Below, piece by piece: positions 43,135 through 56,617 of a stretch of DNA of 64,000 nt. A program made the translations under genes and the position numbers. The DNA lies in the NCBI RefSeq assembly GCF_030295995.1, contig NZ_AP027365.1:4211311-4275310 (forward strand), given 5' to 3'. The notes under the pieces were generated by a model, which ran no database searches, was not told the origin of the DNA, and saw only the letters and a program-made list of their open reading frames with translations. The stretch is from Thalassotalea hakodatensis. Lineage in GTDB: Bacteria > Pseudomonadota > Gammaproteobacteria > Enterobacterales > Alteromonadaceae. The first letter of the stretch is position 1. Each line of letters starts with the position of its first letter.

Positions 43135-43893
43135 TTAAGCGATAATGACATTAACGCCTTGTTCTATTAACTTTTTATTTAATTCCGCAGACAAATCTTC
43201 ATCGGTCACCAAATACTGAATTTGATCCCATGGAATTTCTAAATTTGGAATTTTTCGATTAAATTTTTCTGATTCAACCATCACAATCACTTCTCGAGAT
43301 ACTTCGGCCATGACTTGGCTTAACCCCAAAAGTTCATTAAACGTTGTGGTACCACGGGTTATATCAATACCATCTGCACCAATGAATAACTGGTCGAAAT
43401 CATAAGATCTTAAAACACTTTCAGCGACTTTTCCCTGAAATGACTCTGAATGAGGATCCCAAGTACCACCTGTCATGAGCATAGTCGGTTCATTTTCAAG
43501 CGCATGTATATCAGAAGCAATGGATAGGGAGTTAGTCATTACCACTAGGCCTTCTTTTTTACCTAGTGCTTTCACCAATGCTGATGTTGTACTACCGCTG
43601 TCTAGAATAATACGGTTATGATCTCTTATCAGTGTAGCTGCGCATTCGGCAATACTTTGTTTACGCTTTGAAACCTTTTCACTTTTAGGTTCAATCAATT
43701 CTGTAGGTAATGGTACCGCACCGCCATAACGACGTAACAATAAGCCACTGTTTTCTAAGGCGGCAAGATCTTTTCGAATAGTTACTTCTGACGTTTCAAA
43801 TTTTTTCGCTAGTTGTTCAACGCTCACTTCACCATGTTCATTTAACTCGGTGATAATAATATGGCGACGTTGCTTAGTGTTTCGCTTTGTCAT
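43135..43893 (-). CDS. DeoR-family regulator of amino-sugar genes
   Basis: This 252-residue repressor has a DeoR helix-turn-helix (residues about 5-58: KQRRHIIITELNEHGEVSVEQLAKKFETSEVTIRKDLAALE) and a sugar-phosphate-binding DeoRC domain (ILDSGSTTSALVKAL; LFIGADGID; NRKIPNLEIPW). The ATG at 43893 is preferred to the TTG at 43908 because the usual family start is MTKRN. In Vibrio and Shewanella a similar gene precedes glmS. It probably senses glucosamine 6-phosphate or N-acetylglucosamine 6-phosphate and controls glmS, with which it is cotranscribed; the ligand is inferred. Confidence 0.88.
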   Translation of the reverse strand: MTKRNTKQRRHIIITELNEHGEVSVEQLAKKFETSEVTIRKDLAALENSGLLLRRYGGAVPLPTELIEPKSEKVSKRKQSIAECAATLIRDHNRIILDSGSTTSALVKALGKKEGLVVMTNSLSIASDIHALENEPTMLMTGGTWDPHSESFQGKVAESVLRSYDFDQLFIGADGIDITRGTTTFNELLGLSQVMAEVSREVIVMVESEKFNRKIPNLEIPWDQIQYLVTDEDLSAELNKKLIEQGVNVIIA

Positions 43894-44034
43894 AGTTTCG
43901 ATTGACAACCTTAAATTTCAAACCGAAAGTTATTATAGGAATTATCACGATTTATTCAAGACATTCTTCACGCAATAATTTAATTATTAGCTATATTTAA
44001 AGCATTCACTTTTCTTTACAAGAGAACAGCTTAT

Positions 44035-45669
44035 ATGAACTTCAATAGTATACGTGTGAAATACACTACAGTTTTTTGTTTTATAGCGCTTACTTTTGTA
44101 GTGCTCGTATTACTCAATGTCAACCTCGTCAATAAAACACTCAATGGCATGGAACTTTTCGGGCAAAAATTTAATCCTGCAATTTCTGCTGTGTTAAATG
44201 CTGATCGTGACTTATATCAAGCCAGGGTAGCTGAACTCCAAGCATTGTCTCATAGCAACAACAGTGAAAAGCTCACCGATGATCTTGCCAATTACAAAGA
44301 AAATGCAAAACAAGCATATGACAGAATGCAAGAGTTTATAAAACACTTAAGTTTATATCCTGATGTTGCCAATAAACTTAATGGTTTTACAACGGCTTAT
44401 CAACAATGGAATAACACATCATTAAAAGTTTTCTCGCTTATTGAACAAAACCAAATATCACAAGCTATTGCCTTAAGTGAAGGACAGTCTTTAGTATTAT
44501 TTGATCAATTACGTGATTTTTATAACATTGCTGGCGAAGTTGCAGACGAAAAAAGTGCTACCGTAAATGAAGAAACAATTGCTGCTGCTGAACAGGGACA
44601 AACAGTGTTAATTATTATTAGTGTAATTGTAGTGATTCTCACAGCTACGGTGGGCGTATTAGCACCGAAAGCGATGGCAGATGCCTTAGAAAGTTTGTCG
44701 ATAAAATTAAAAGAATTAAATAGTGGTAATGGTGATTTAACCAAAAGGCTAAACAGCAATCGTAAAGATGAGATAGGAGAAGTTGCCAATGATATAGACG
44801 AGATGTTTAACAGCTTAACGACGTTAATAAAGTCTATTGTTGTGCAATCAAGTTCAGTGATCAATGGTGTGGAGCAACTTAACAACGGTGCCCACGAAAT
44901 AGAAAACACCAGCCTTCAACAAACCGATGCCGTTGATGCTATCGCCACGGCAGTTAACGAAATGTCTTACGCTATCAAAGAGGTAGCAGAAAATGCACAA
45001 ATGACAGCGCAAGAAGTGAATAAAGTAAACCAGTTAACCAATGAAGGAAGACAAATTACTACCGAAGCCGCCAATGAAATGCATACTTTGTCTACAACCG
45101 TAAGCCAAGCCACAGATGTTATTCGTAAACTTTCAGATAACTCTTCCAATATTGCGTCAGTGCTTGATGTGATCAGAGGTATTGCAGAGCAAACAAACTT
45201 ATTAGCGTTAAATGCCGCAATAGAAGCAGCTAGGGCTGGTGAACAAGGTCGAGGTTTTGCTGTCGTAGCAGACGAAGTAAGAACGCTTGCTGCCCGTACA
45301 CAACAATCTACAGAAGATATTCATGTGATGATAGAAACGCTCCAGCATGGTGTAGAAGAAGCAGTTACAGCCATCAACAAAGGAAATTCTGCCACACAAA
45401 CGGGAGTAGCATTATCAGATAAAACATTAGAAGCATTTGAAAAAATATCGATTGCATCAAATCATGTAATAGATGCATCATCACAAACTGCAACGGCAAC
45501 AGAAGAGCAAAGCCAAGTTGCGGAAGATGTCAGTAAGAATATAACCCTATTAGCAGATCAAACCACTGCTAATCACCAGATGGCTAGAAATAATGGGAAT
45601 GACGCAATGAATATTCTTAGTTTAGCTCACGAACTTAATGGTTCTGTTTCTAGTTTCAAGCTTGATTAG
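44035..45669 (+). CDS. Methyl-accepting chemotaxis protein
   Basis: A 544-residue receptor with an N-terminal transmembrane segment (about 9-30), a helical periplasmic region of the four-helix-bundle type (about 35-185), a second transmembrane segment (about 190-212), a HAMP domain ([19 protein letters not shown]), and a signalling domain with the conserved hairpin tip [35 protein letters not shown]. It lacks a C-terminal CheR/CheB pentapeptide. The ligand is unknown. It is divergent from the DeoR-glmS operon and ends at a good terminator. Confidence 0.95.
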   Translation: MNFNSIRVKYTTVFCFIALTFVVLVLLNVNLVNKTLNGMELFGQKFNPAISAVLNADRDLYQARVAELQALSHSNNSEKLTDDLANYKENAKQAYDRMQEFIKHLSLYPDVANKLNGFTTAYQQWNNTSLKVFSLIEQNQISQAIALSEGQSLVLFDQLRDFYNIAGEVADEKSATVNEETIAAAEQGQTVLIIISVIVVILTATVGVLAPKAMADALESLSIKLKELNSGNGDLTKRLNSNRKDEIGEVANDIDEMFNSLTTLIKSIVVQSSSVINGVEQLNNGAHEIENTSLQQTDAVDAIATAVNEMSYAIKEVAENAQMTAQEVNKVNQLTNEGRQITTEAANEMHTLSTTVSQATDVIRKLSDNSSNIASVLDVIRGIAEQTNLLALNAAIEAARAGEQGRGFAVVADEVRTLAARTQQSTEDIHVMIETLQHGVEEAVTAINKGNSATQTGVALSDKTLEAFEKISIASNHVIDASSQTATATEEQSQVAEDVSKNITLLADQTTANHQMARNNGNDAMNILSLAHELNGSVSSFKLD

Positions 45670-45688
45670 GGGCAGTTTAACTAACTAC

Positions 45689-45728
45689 GTGAGTAAGGTT
45701 AGCGATCAGCTCTCCTTACTCACTTTTC
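45689..45728 (+). terminator. Terminator of the chemoreceptor gene
   Basis: GTGAGTAAGG (45689-45698) pairs with CCTTACTCAC (45714-45723) over a 15-base loop, followed by four T. Confidence 0.88.
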
Positions 45729-45810
45729 ATTAGAAATGAACTTTGAATACGAATTAAACCTATTCGACAGCAAAGCTGAACACGCTCTACTATTACAGAA
45801 AGTTAATCGT

Positions 45811-47169
45811 TTATTTTTTCAATGGACGCTGCCAACCATCAATATTTCGTTGTTTACCACGGGCAACAGCTAACTGATCTTTTTCAACATCTTTAGCGAC
45901 CACAGATCCTGCGCCTACAGTCGCTTTTGCACCAACAAACACAGGAGCAACTAAAGACGTGTTTGAACCAATAAAGGCATTATCATCAATAATGGTTTGT
46001 GATTTATTAACACCATCATAGTTACAAGTAATTGTACCTGCACCAATATTCACATTTTTACCGATATTCGCATCACCCAAATAGGTTAAATGACCAGATT
46101 TACTGCCTTCCCCTAAAATAGATTTTTTCATTTCAACAAAATTGCCGACGTGAGAATCTCTATTCATCACAGAGCCAGGTCGTATACGTGCAAAAGGGCC
46201 TACAGAGCACTGGTCACCAATAACCGCACCTTCAATAATTGTATTTGGTTTAACTTCAGTAAATTCACCAATGGTACAGTCTTTCAAAATACAGTTCGCA
46301 CCAATTTTTACGCCATTCGCTAAAACCACTTCACCTTCAAACACACAGTTAACATCAATGTTAACTTCCTGACCAATAAGTAGCTTTCCTCGAATGTCGA
46401 TACGATTAGGATCTCGTAAACTCGCGCCATTTAACATTAATGTTTCAGCTTCTCTTAGCTGAAATGCACGCTCTAACGCTGCTAATTGAACTCTGTTGTT
46501 AGCCCCTTCTACTTCAATTTCAGTTTCAGGGTGGGCAGTAGCAATTGATTTACCTTCACCATGACATGCCGCAATAATATCGGTTAAGTAATACTCGCCT
46601 TGCGCATTGTCGTTTGACAAATTTGCTAGCCATCGTTTTAGATCACCGCCATTTGCTAATAAGATACCAGTGTTACATTCATTAATAGTAAGTTGGTCGG
46701 ATGTCGCATCTTTCTGCTCTACAATTCCAACAACATCACCAGATGATCTTACAATACGACCATAGCCGGTTGGATCTTTAAGGTTTACCGTTAATAACGA
46801 CATACCGTTTTCAGGCTTTACTGCTATTAATTTTTCTAGTGTTGATACTTTTGTTAATGGCACATCTCCATAAAGTACAAGAACATCCTCATCATCTTTT
46901 AAAAAAGGTGAAGCCATATTTACCGCATGACCAGTACCTAATTGTTCAGCTTGTTCTACAAACGTTAAATCTTCACCGGTAATACGGGCTTTTAATACTT
47001 CACCGCCAAAACCATAAACCATGTAGATATTATCTGCATTAACACAACGTGCAGCATCAATGACATGTTCAACCATGGGTTTATCTGCAATAGCATGAAG
47101 AACCTTAGGTAATGATGATTTCATACGAGTACCTTTACCCGCAGCTAAAATGACAACAGAGAGTGACAT
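45811..47169 (-). CDS. glmU: Bifunctional GlmU (GlcN-1-P acetyltransferase / GlcNAc-1-P uridylyltransferase)
   Basis: The start at 47169 gives 452 residues, close to E. coli GlmU (456); the longer frame upstream has no family support. The N-terminal domain begins [22 protein letters not shown] (nucleotide-binding loop) and has GTGHAV and the YGDVPL motif. The C-terminal half is a left-handed beta-helix of hexapeptide repeats ([58 protein letters not shown]) with the acetyl-CoA site. It makes UDP-GlcNAc from glucosamine 1-phosphate. It precedes no close partner; glmS is 4 kb away on the same strand. Confidence 0.96.
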   Translation of the reverse strand: MSLSVVILAAGKGTRMKSSLPKVLHAIADKPMVEHVIDAARCVNADNIYMVYGFGGEVLKARITGEDLTFVEQAEQLGTGHAVNMASPFLKDDEDVLVLYGDVPLTKVSTLEKLIAVKPENGMSLLTVNLKDPTGYGRIVRSSGDVVGIVEQKDATSDQLTINECNTGILLANGGDLKRWLANLSNDNAQGEYYLTDIIAACHGEGKSIATAHPETEIEVEGANNRVQLAALERAFQLREAETLMLNGASLRDPNRIDIRGKLLIGQEVNIDVNCVFEGEVVLANGVKIGANCILKDCTIGEFTEVKPNTIIEGAVIGDQCSVGPFARIRPGSVMNRDSHVGNFVEMKKSILGEGSKSGHLTYLGDANIGKNVNIGAGTITCNYDGVNKSQTIIDDNAFIGSNTSLVAPVFVGAKATVGAGSVVAKDVEKDQLAVARGKQRNIDGWQRPLKK

Positions 47170-47429
47170 AGTTAATCCATTAGTTGTTATTTGTTGTTGA
47201 TACCTGCTTGCTTCTAGCGTAAGAAAACAGGACTGTGATTCTTTCATAGTGCGATATTATCGAAAGATTGTGAAGTAAAAGTACCAAGTTTATCTTTTTA
47301 ACTTTCATTTTCCAGACGTTGACAAATAAACGTTTAATTTATAACCTAAATGAGTGGAGGGAGTCACTAACGTTGTTTTAATTAATTGGTATCTCACCTT
47401 GCTAAAACACTATACTTAAAGGAATAAAG

Positions 47430-47651
47430 ATGAATATATTTAAAAATATTGCGCTAGTCGTAACAACTTGTACATTAACCTTATCAACGTCGGCAATAGG
47501 AAATGGTAGCGAAATTGAAACGACATTTTATCAAACCGCTGCAAAACAGAATGCTGTAGGCGGCCTTTTAACAGGTTGCGGAGAGCGCCCAAGAGGTTGG
47601 GGCACACGTACAGAACATTATACCGTTGAAATTTCACCGTGTTGGTATTAA
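47430..47651 (+). CDS. Small secreted cysteine-containing peptide (DUF6289-like)
   Basis: The 73-residue precursor has a signal peptide (MNIFKNIALVVTTCTLTLSTSAIG, cleavage near residue 23). The mature ~50 residues contain two Cys that could pair (LLTGCGERPRGWG and EISPCWY). The pattern 'tyr/phe-x-x-ala ... VGG ... C ... G ... T ... PC' resembles DUF6289-type small secreted peptides, some found in biosynthetic or extracellular settings, but this match is my impression only. AAAGGA lies six bases before the ATG. It shares a terminator with atpC, which is convergent. Confidence 0.6.
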   Translation: MNIFKNIALVVTTCTLTLSTSAIGNGSEIETTFYQTAAKQNAVGGLLTGCGERPRGWGTRTEHYTVEISPCWY

Positions 47652-47660
47652 TACAACATA

Positions 47661-47688
47661 AAAAAAGCGACCAAATGGTCGCTTTTTA
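47661..47688. terminator. Bidirectional terminator between the small peptide gene and atpC
   Basis: AAAAAGCGACC (47662-47672) pairs with GGTCGCTTTTT (47677-47687), loop AAAT. A-rich and T-rich ends make it active in both directions; it closes the atp operon. Confidence 0.93.
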
Positions 47689-47721
47689 ATTCACTAAAAC
47701 ATAGTAAAATATAACCGTAAT

Positions 47722-48141
47722 TTACTTTTTCTTAGACGCTTGAATGACGCGTAATTGAGCAACGGCACGTGCTAATTCACAAGCAACTTCGGCATAATCA
47801 ACATCATCACTTTGCGCATTCATGTGCGCTTCAGCACGCTGTTTTGCTTCTAACGCTGCTTGTTCATCTAGGTCATCTACACGTGCAGCAACATCAGCAA
47901 GCACAGTAACATTGTTCGGCTGAACTTCAAGCATACCACCTGAAAGGTAAAGTACTTCTTCTTCTCCACCGTATTTAACGATTCGAGCCATACCAGGTTT
48001 TAGTGAGGTCAGCAAAGGTGCATGACCAGGCATAATACCTAACTCACCTTCACTACCTGTGATCTGTAATGATTCAATGCGACCAGAAAACAATTTTTCT
48101 TCAGCACTTACTACATTCAGATTAACAGTTGTTAAAGACAT
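47722..48141 (-). CDS. atpC: ATP synthase F1 epsilon subunit
   Basis: The 139-residue epsilon subunit sits on the central stalk and inhibits ATP hydrolysis. The N-terminal beta-sandwich contains [41 protein letters not shown] (the family signature), and the C-terminal part is the two-helix hairpin ([28 protein letters not shown]). It is the last gene of the atp operon, 47 bp after atpD, and ends before a strong bidirectional terminator. Length and sequence are normal. Confidence 0.96.
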   Translation of the reverse strand: MSLTTVNLNVVSAEEKLFSGRIESLQITGSEGELGIMPGHAPLLTSLKPGMARIVKYGGEEEVLYLSGGMLEVQPNNVTVLADVAARVDDLDEQAALEAKQRAEAHMNAQSDDVDYAEVACELARAVAQLRVIQASKKK

Positions 48142-48188
48142 TTTGACCTCCTAAAAGGTGACTACGTAATCATAGTCACCAGCTTTCA

Positions 48189-49586
<1,398 letters not shown>

Positions 49587-49603
49587 TTAAATTTAATCTT
49601 TGC

Positions 49604-50464
49604 CTACACCGCTGCAGCACCAGCACAAATTTCACTCAATTCTTGAGTAATACTTGCTTGACGCGCTTTGTTGTATACCAATTGTAAGTTATCGATTAAG
49701 TCACCAGCATTATCTGTAGCGGCTTTCATCGCAATCATACGAGCGGCTTGCTCACATGCGAGGTTTTCAACCACGCCTTGGTACACCTGAGACTCTGTAT
49801 AACGAACCAATAATTGATCAAGTATTGCTTGAGCATCTGGTTCATATAAGTAATCCCAACGATGTTGAATTGCGTCATCGTCTGACTTAGGCAAAGGTAA
49901 AAGTTGATCGATAGTCGGCTGTTGCGTCATGGTATTTACAAACTTGTTGTAAACCACATAAAGCTTGTCTATTTTTCCGTTGTCATAGGCATCAAGCATC
50001 ACTCGTACTGAACCAATAAGGTCAGTTACAGAGGGTGTATCACCTAAACCTGAAACTTGTGCGGTTACGTTTGCGCCCATATTGTTGAAAAAAGCAGTAG
50101 CTTTTGAGCCTACTACACAAAATTCAACTTCAGCGCCATCAGCTTGCCATTTGCCAGCATCAGATAACACAGACTTAAATAAATTTACATTTAAGCCACC
50201 ACATAATCCACGGTCTGTAGAGACAACGATATAGCCTACACGCTTGACTTCTCGCTCTTCCAAATATGGATGGCGATATTCAAGGTTTCCAAGCGCGATG
50301 TGACCGATCACATTTCGCATATTTTCAGCGTATGGACGAGATGCAGCCATAGCATCTTGCGCGCGGCGCATTTTACTGGCTGCTACCATTTCCATTGCGC
50401 TGGTGATTTTCTGCGTATTTTGTACGCTTCCAATCTTCGATTTTATCTCTTTAGCGCCGGACAT
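49604..50464 (-). CDS. atpG: ATP synthase F1 gamma subunit
   Basis: The 286-residue rotor shaft. It has the two long helices at the ends: N-terminal [34 protein letters not shown] and C-terminal [46 protein letters not shown], which is the strongest family signature. The middle Rossmann-like part contains [11 protein letters not shown]. Length matches E. coli AtpG (287). It lies 28 bp after atpA and 29 bp before atpD. Confidence 0.98.
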   Translation of the reverse strand: MSGAKEIKSKIGSVQNTQKITSAMEMVAASKMRRAQDAMAASRPYAENMRNVIGHIALGNLEYRHPYLEEREVKRVGYIVVSTDRGLCGGLNVNLFKSVLSDAGKWQADGAEVEFCVVGSKATAFFNNMGANVTAQVSGLGDTPSVTDLIGSVRVMLDAYDNGKIDKLYVVYNKFVNTMTQQPTIDQLLPLPKSDDDAIQHRWDYLYEPDAQAILDQLLVRYTESQVYQGVVENLACEQAARMIAMKAATDNAGDLIDNLQLVYNKARQASITQELSEICAGAAAV

Positions 50465-50492
50465 GACTATTCTCTCCGAAAAGGTTAACTAA

Positions 50493-52034
50493 TTACCAAG
50501 TTTGCGTAGACTTGAACGTGTCAAGTGCTTTTGCCAAACCTGCTTCGATGTCTTTATCGTAGTTACCGCTTTCGTTGATCTTAGCCATCAACTCAGCATG
50601 ATCGCTGGTTACGTAGCTGTGTAATGCAGCTTCGAAATCACCGATTTTTGCTAGGTCTACGTCGTTTAAATAGCCTTTTTCAGCAGCGAAAAGCGAAACC
50701 GCCGTTTCAGCAACTGATAATGGGCTATATTGCTTTTGTTTCATTAACTCAGTTACACGTTGACCGTGTTCTAACTGTTCACGCGTAGCGTCATCCAAGT
50801 CAGAGGCAAACTGAGCGAAAGCTGCAAGCTCACGATATTGAGCAAGTGCTAAACGAATACCGCCACCAAGTTTTTTGATGATTTTCGTTTGCGCTGCACC
50901 ACCAACACGAGATACTGAAAGACCAGCATTAACAGCAGGACGAATACCTGAGTTAAATAAATCTGTCTCAAGGAAGATTTGACCATCAGTAATTGAAATA
51001 ACGTTCGTTGGTACGAATGCAGATACATCACCTGCTTGTGTTTCAATAATAGGTAATGCTGTTAAAGAACCCGTTTGGCCTTTAACTTCACCATTAGTGA
51101 AACGTTCAACATATTCTTCATTTACACGTGCAGCGCGTTCTAATAAACGTGAATGCAAGTAGAATACGTCACCAGGATATGCTTCACGTCCTGGTGGACG
51201 ACGAAGTAATAGTGATATTTGACGATAAGCTACCGCTTGTTTAGATAAATCATCATAAACAATCAGCGCGTCTTCACCACGGTCACGGAAGTATTCACCC
51301 ATTGCACAACCAGAGTATGGTGCAAGGTATTGTAGTGCAGCAGCTTCTGACGCTGAAGCAACAACAACAATTGTGTTATCTAATGCGCCATGCTCTTCTA
51401 AACTACGTACAACGTTTGCGACGGTAGACGCTTTTTGACCAATCGCAACATAGATAGATTTAATACCTGTGTTCTTTTGGTTAATAATCGCATCTAGTGC
51501 AATCGCTGATTTACCGATTTGACGGTCACCGATGATAAGCTCACGTTGACCACGACCGATTGGAATCATCGAGTCAATTGACTTGATACCTGTTTGTACA
51601 GGTTGGTCAACTGATTTACGTTCGATAACACCTGGTGCTACTACTTCAACTGGAGAAAAACCGTCATTTTCAATCGGGCCTTTTCCATCAATAGGCTCAC
51701 CTAATGTGTTTACTACGCGGCCTAAAAGACCACGACCTACTGGTACTTCCAAAATACGGCCAGTACCTTTTACTTTTACGCCTTCTGCTAGGTCAGCATA
51801 TGGACCCATAACTACCGCACCTACCGAATCACGGTCAAGGTTTAACGCGATAGCGAAGCGGTTACCAGGAAGTTCGATCATCTCACCTTGCATTGCGTCT
51901 GCAAGGCCGTGAATGCGAATGATACCGTCGGTTACTGAAACGATAGTACCTTCGTTACGAGCTTCGCTGACAACGTCAAACTGTTCAATACGTTTTTTGA
52001 TCAGTTCAGCGATTTCAGTGGAATTCAGTTGCAT
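50493..52034 (-). CDS. atpA: ATP synthase F1 alpha subunit
   Basis: The 513-residue regulatory subunit has the same length as that of E. coli. It begins [19 protein letters not shown], and has the P-loop GDRQIGKS (about 169-176), the conserved [25 protein letters not shown] region, Walker B-like [19 protein letters not shown] and [23 protein letters not shown]. It alternates with beta in F1 and binds nucleotide without catalysis. It lies 13 bp after atpH. No irregularity is seen. Confidence 0.98.
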   Translation of the reverse strand: MQLNSTEIAELIKKRIEQFDVVSEARNEGTIVSVTDGIIRIHGLADAMQGEMIELPGNRFAIALNLDRDSVGAVVMGPYADLAEGVKVKGTGRILEVPVGRGLLGRVVNTLGEPIDGKGPIENDGFSPVEVVAPGVIERKSVDQPVQTGIKSIDSMIPIGRGQRELIIGDRQIGKSAIALDAIINQKNTGIKSIYVAIGQKASTVANVVRSLEEHGALDNTIVVVASASEAAALQYLAPYSGCAMGEYFRDRGEDALIVYDDLSKQAVAYRQISLLLRRPPGREAYPGDVFYLHSRLLERAARVNEEYVERFTNGEVKGQTGSLTALPIIETQAGDVSAFVPTNVISITDGQIFLETDLFNSGIRPAVNAGLSVSRVGGAAQTKIIKKLGGGIRLALAQYRELAAFAQFASDLDDATREQLEHGQRVTELMKQKQYSPLSVAETAVSLFAAEKGYLNDVDLAKIGDFEAALHSYVTSDHAELMAKINESGNYDKDIEAGLAKALDTFKSTQTW

Positions 52035-52047
52035 GCTCTGTTCCCCG

Positions 52048-52581
52048 TTAAGATTGCATTGTTGTTGCTAAGCGGTTCAATTTACCTCTAACAGAACCGT
52101 CGATTACCATGTCACCAGCTTTAATTACTAAGCCTGACACTACGTTTGCATCTACAATACAATTGAGCTTTACTTTTCGAGCCAAGCGCTTTTCAAGCGC
52201 GGCACTAATACTTACTTGTTGGTCAGCTGTTAATTCAACAGCTGACGAAACATCCACAGTAATTTCTTTTTCATATTCGGCTTTTAATAAGCCAAATTGC
52301 TCTGAAACCTGCGGTAGTACCAACAAACGTTCGTTTTCAGCCATTACTTTAATTAAGTTTTGGCCCTGTGGATTCAGTTGTTCGTCACATACTTTGATGA
52401 ACAAGTCTTGTGCTTGTTCAACAGATGCTCCGCCTGATAAATAGCTGGTCATTGTTTCATTAGTTGAAACTTCTGACGCAAATACTAGCATTTCTTGCCA
52501 AGCATCTACCGCACCAGCTGCCACAGCATATTCGAACGCTGCTTTAGCATAGGGACGAGCGATTGTTGTCAATTCAGACAT
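52048..52581 (-). CDS. atpH: ATP synthase F1 delta subunit
   Basis: This 177-residue subunit caps F1 and holds the peripheral stalk. It shows the N-terminal helical bundle ([28 protein letters not shown]) and the C-terminal [23 protein letters not shown] and [24 protein letters not shown] blocks, the last being the PROSITE-type delta signature. Same length as E. coli AtpH (177). It is 13 bp after atpF and 13 bp before atpA. Confidence 0.97.
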   Translation of the reverse strand: MSELTTIARPYAKAAFEYAVAAGAVDAWQEMLVFASEVSTNETMTSYLSGGASVEQAQDLFIKVCDEQLNPQGQNLIKVMAENERLLVLPQVSEQFGLLKAEYEKEITVDVSSAVELTADQQVSISAALEKRLARKVKLNCIVDANVVSGLVIKAGDMVIDGSVRGKLNRLATTMQS

Positions 52582-52594
52582 GCCCTATACCCTC

Positions 52595-53065
52595 TTAAAG
52601 TTCTGCTACTAGTTTATCTAAGATGTCGCTGTGTGCAGCGGCATCAATTGAACGTTCGAGAATTTTCTCGGCACCGGCTACAGCAAGAATAGCTACTTGT
52701 TTACGTAACTCTTCTTTAGCACGATTGCGTTCAGACTCAATTTCTGTATGGCCAGCAGCTAAGATTTTCTCTTTTTCTGCTTGCGCTTTTTCAGCAGCAT
52801 CTTCAATTAATTGTGCTTCACGCTTTTTAGCTGCTTCGATAATATCAGCAGCTTGCGCTTTAGCTTCTTTTAATTGTGCTGTTGCTTTTTCTTGCGCTAA
52901 GGCAAGATCTTTAGCAGCACGATCAGATGCAGCTAGACCATCAGCAATGGTTTTCTGACGAGTTTCAATAGCTGCAATAATTGGCGGCCATACAAACTTC
53001 ATACAGAAAATAACGAATACGACAAATGCGATCATTTCACTGACAAAAGTGATATTTACGTTCAT
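52595..53065 (-). CDS. atpF: ATP synthase Fo b subunit
   Basis: The 156-residue b subunit has one N-terminal membrane helix ([25 protein letters not shown], about residues 4-28) and a long charged coiled coil (from [20 protein letters not shown] onward) that forms the dimeric peripheral stalk joining Fo to delta. Length equals E. coli AtpF (156). It lies 51 bp after atpE, with a clear AGGAGGT Shine-Dalgarno before the ATG, and directly before atpH. Confidence 0.97.
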   Translation of the reverse strand: MNVNITFVSEMIAFVVFVIFCMKFVWPPIIAAIETRQKTIADGLAASDRAAKDLALAQEKATAQLKEAKAQAADIIEAAKKREAQLIEDAAEKAQAEKEKILAAGHTEIESERNRAKEELRKQVAILAVAGAEKILERSIDAAAHSDILDKLVAEL

Positions 53066-53116
53066 TTGTGTACCTCCTATTTAAATTCGCAGTTAAAAAA
53101 GTCTAAAAAAAATTAA

Positions 53117-54293
<1,177 letters not shown>

Positions 54294-54314
54294 CTAATGA
54301 TTAAAGTTTAAATT

Positions 54315-54719
54315 CTAATTTCTATAAAAAATCGGTGTTAGTAGTGGTATCACCACTACTAAACAATATGTTGCGAAAAAAGGGGCTGGTAAAATATTCA
54401 AAAACTTAAATGCCAATGCAAATAATAATGCTGACAACCCCAGTTTTAACTTCACGCCACTATAAAAGGATTGCATTACCTCTTTGGACGCTTGTGCTCC
54501 TGCATATTTAAATGCTTTATATGCAAACACACAATTAGGGAGTATTGCTATTATGCCACCAGCAATAGCTGATTCAGCATACGATACTCCCGCAAAAATA
54601 AAGCTTATTATCGTACAAGTGATCACTACACAAATCATGATCAATAGTTGCATTAACGCGAGTTTTCTACCTTCTTTAGTTAATGCATTGTTTTGCCTGT
54701 TTATCGCAAGGCTCCTCAA
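54315..54719 (-). CDS. atpI: ATP synthase accessory protein AtpI
   Basis: The 134-residue protein has four hydrophobic segments and the AtpI pattern (ALMQLLIMICVVITCTIISFIF; AIAGGIIAILPNCVFAYKAFKYAG; LKLGLSALLFALAFKFL; FATYCLVVVIPLLTPIFY). It helps assemble the c-ring or import magnesium, depending on the species. The start is unclear: the only in-frame NTG is TTG at 54719, but a GAGGAG stretch lies within the first codons, seven bases before an AUA codon. No in-frame ATG is near the beginning. It is the first gene of the atp operon. Confidence 0.88.
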   Translation of the reverse strand: MRSLAINRQNNALTKEGRKLALMQLLIMICVVITCTIISFIFAGVSYAESAIAGGIIAILPNCVFAYKAFKYAGAQASKEVMQSFYSGVKLKLGLSALLFALAFKFLNILPAPFFATYCLVVVIPLLTPIFYRN

Positions 54720-54810
54720 CGAAGATTTTCGTAAAACTTGTACTTTTTTTCAGCAAGTTTTTATACTTGATAAAAGTCGACGCAAGTATACTTAATTACA
54801 GCGTTAATGC

Positions 54811-54838
54811 AACAAAAGAGGGCAGCGCTTGCCCTCTA
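54811..54838 (-). terminator. Terminator of the mnmG-rsmG-parAB operon
   Basis: AGAGGGCA (54817-54824) pairs with TGCCCTCT (54830-54837), loop GCGCT. On the minus strand it is followed by TTTTGTT. It separates parB from the atp operon. Confidence 0.88.
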
Positions 54839-54885
54839 TATGTGCGAATATCTTATATTAATAATAAATTTATATTAACAATTTT

Positions 54886-55788
54886 TTAAAATGAACCAAA
54901 GCGCGCGACGATGCCATCTAACTCATCTAAATTGCTATACGATATGACTAATTTACCTTTGCCTTTTTTATTATGAGAAATGTTCACATGTGAACCAAGC
55001 TTCTCTGATAAGTTTTGCTCAAGAGACAATGTATCTGGGTCTTTCACTTTATCTTCTTTAGGTTGCTCAGGCTGTTGCGCTTTTTTTATTAACGCTTCCG
55101 TCTCACGCACATTTAACTCTTTAGCAACGACGGCTCTCGCTGTTGTTGTTTGCACATCCCCTTGCAACGCAAGTAATGCTCGCGCATGACCCATTTCAAT
55201 ATCGCCATGCTCTAATAATGTTTTAACATCATCATTTAAATTATTTAAGCGTAATAGATTAGTAACCGCTGTGCGTGATTTACCAACAGCATCAGCAACC
55301 TCTTGATGGGTTAATTCAAACTCCGTCAATAAGCGCTCTAACGCAACAGCTTCTTCCATTGCATTTAAATCTTCTCGCTGAATATTTTCTATCAACGCCA
55401 TTGCTACCGCAGCTTCATCAGCGACATTCTTAATGAGACAGGGTACAACATCAATATTGGCTAATTGCGCGGCACGCCACCGACGCTCACCTGCAATAAT
55501 CTCGTATTTATTATGATCAATAACACGAACAACGATGGGCTGGATGATCCCTTGAGATTTAATTGAATGGCTTAATTCATCTAACGCATCTGGTGACATA
55601 TCTTTTCGTGGTTGATATTTACCAGGTTGCAATTGTTCTATCGGAAGTTTTTGCAATTCGCTATCGGTAATAACAGCTGAATCGGATTGCTGTATTTCAA
55701 CGTCGTTTGATTCAGCTGCTTTTCTTGGTGCATTGGTTAATAGGGCATCTAAGCCTCTACCAAGGCCTCTACGTTTTGAAGGGCTCAT
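54886..55788 (-). CDS. parB: Chromosome-partitioning protein ParB
   Basis: The 300-residue protein starts with the ParB box-I-like KRRGLGRGLDALL, has the CTPase/ParB-N domain (LPIEQLQPGKYQPRKDM; GERRWRAAQLA, the GxxRxxA arginine patch) at about residues 40-130, a helix-turn-helix (LTHQEVADAVGKSRTAVTNLLRLNNL) and a C-terminal dimerisation domain. It binds parS sites near the origin and loads SMC, working with ParA encoded 23 bp upstream. I found no TGTTTCACGTGAAACA-type parS in this window. Confidence 0.96.
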   Translation of the reverse strand: MSPSKRRGLGRGLDALLTNAPRKAAESNDVEIQQSDSAVITDSELQKLPIEQLQPGKYQPRKDMSPDALDELSHSIKSQGIIQPIVVRVIDHNKYEIIAGERRWRAAQLANIDVVPCLIKNVADEAAVAMALIENIQREDLNAMEEAVALERLLTEFELTHQEVADAVGKSRTAVTNLLRLNNLNDDVKTLLEHGDIEMGHARALLALQGDVQTTTARAVVAKELNVRETEALIKKAQQPEQPKEDKVKDPDTLSLEQNLSEKLGSHVNISHNKKGKGKLVISYSNLDELDGIVARFGSF

Positions 55789-55811
55789 AGTTTTCCTTGC
55801 AAAATAATATG

Positions 55812-56594
55812 TTAACTAGCTTGCTTTTGTTGTTGTTTCTTTCTGATCATTTCGCCCGCTAAGGCTAGATAAGCTTTAGCGCCTGTTGATGATTTATCGT
55901 AGTACATTGCAGGAGCACCAAAACTTGGCGCTTCTGCTAAACGTACGTTTCTTGGAATAACAGTACGATAAACTTTATCACCGAAATGTCGCTTTAATTG
56001 CTCTGAAACGTCGTTTGCAAGGCGATTACGGGGATCATACATTGTACGTAAAATCCCTTCTATTTCTAAATCACCATTAACAACAGATTGTAATTGCGAA
56101 ATGGTATCCATTAGTGCCGTTAAACCTTCAAGTGCATAATACTCACATTGCATTGGCACTAATACAGAATCAGCAGCAGTCATTGCATTTACCGTCAGCA
56201 TATTTAACGAAGGAGGACAATCGATGATAATAAAATCATACTCATTTCTTACTGGCGCTAAAGCATTTTTAAGACGTTGTTCGCGCGCGTAAACTTCCAT
56301 TAGTTTAATTTCTGCTGCGGTAACATCAGTATTTGCAGCAATAAGATGATAAATACCTGTTGTATCTTTACAGACAACTTTTTCGAAAGGCGTTTCTTCA
56401 ATTAATAATTCATAACAAGTCGCATGTACATCATATTTATCAATACCGCTCCCCATTGTGGCATTACCTTGAGGATCTAAATCAATTAACAATACCTGAC
56501 GTTTTGTAGCAGCTAAAGATGCGGCTAAATTAACAGCTGTTGTTGTTTTGCCAACGCCACCTTTTTGGTTAGCAACTGCAATTATTTTTCCCAC
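55812..56594 (-). CDS. parA: Chromosome-partitioning ATPase ParA (Soj)
   Basis: The 260-residue ATPase shows the deviant Walker A KGGVGKTTTAVNLAASL (about residues 10-26), Walker B IIIDCPPSLNMLTVNAM (about 118-134), and QCEYYALEGLTALMDTI. It forms a nucleoid-bound gradient that moves ParB-parS complexes and thus the origin region. It lies between rsmG (23 bp) and parB in the classical gidA-gidB-parA-parB order. Length and motifs are full. Confidence 0.97.
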   Translation of the reverse strand: MGKIIAVANQKGGVGKTTTAVNLAASLAATKRQVLLIDLDPQGNATMGSGIDKYDVHATCYELLIEETPFEKVVCKDTTGIYHLIAANTDVTAAEIKLMEVYAREQRLKNALAPVRNEYDFIIIDCPPSLNMLTVNAMTAADSVLVPMQCEYYALEGLTALMDTISQLQSVVNGDLEIEGILRTMYDPRNRLANDVSEQLKRHFGDKVYRTVIPRNVRLAEAPSFGAPAMYYDKSSTGAKAYLALAGEMIRKKQQQKQAS

Positions 56595-56617
56595 TGAAAC
56601 CTCAATTTTTATTATTG

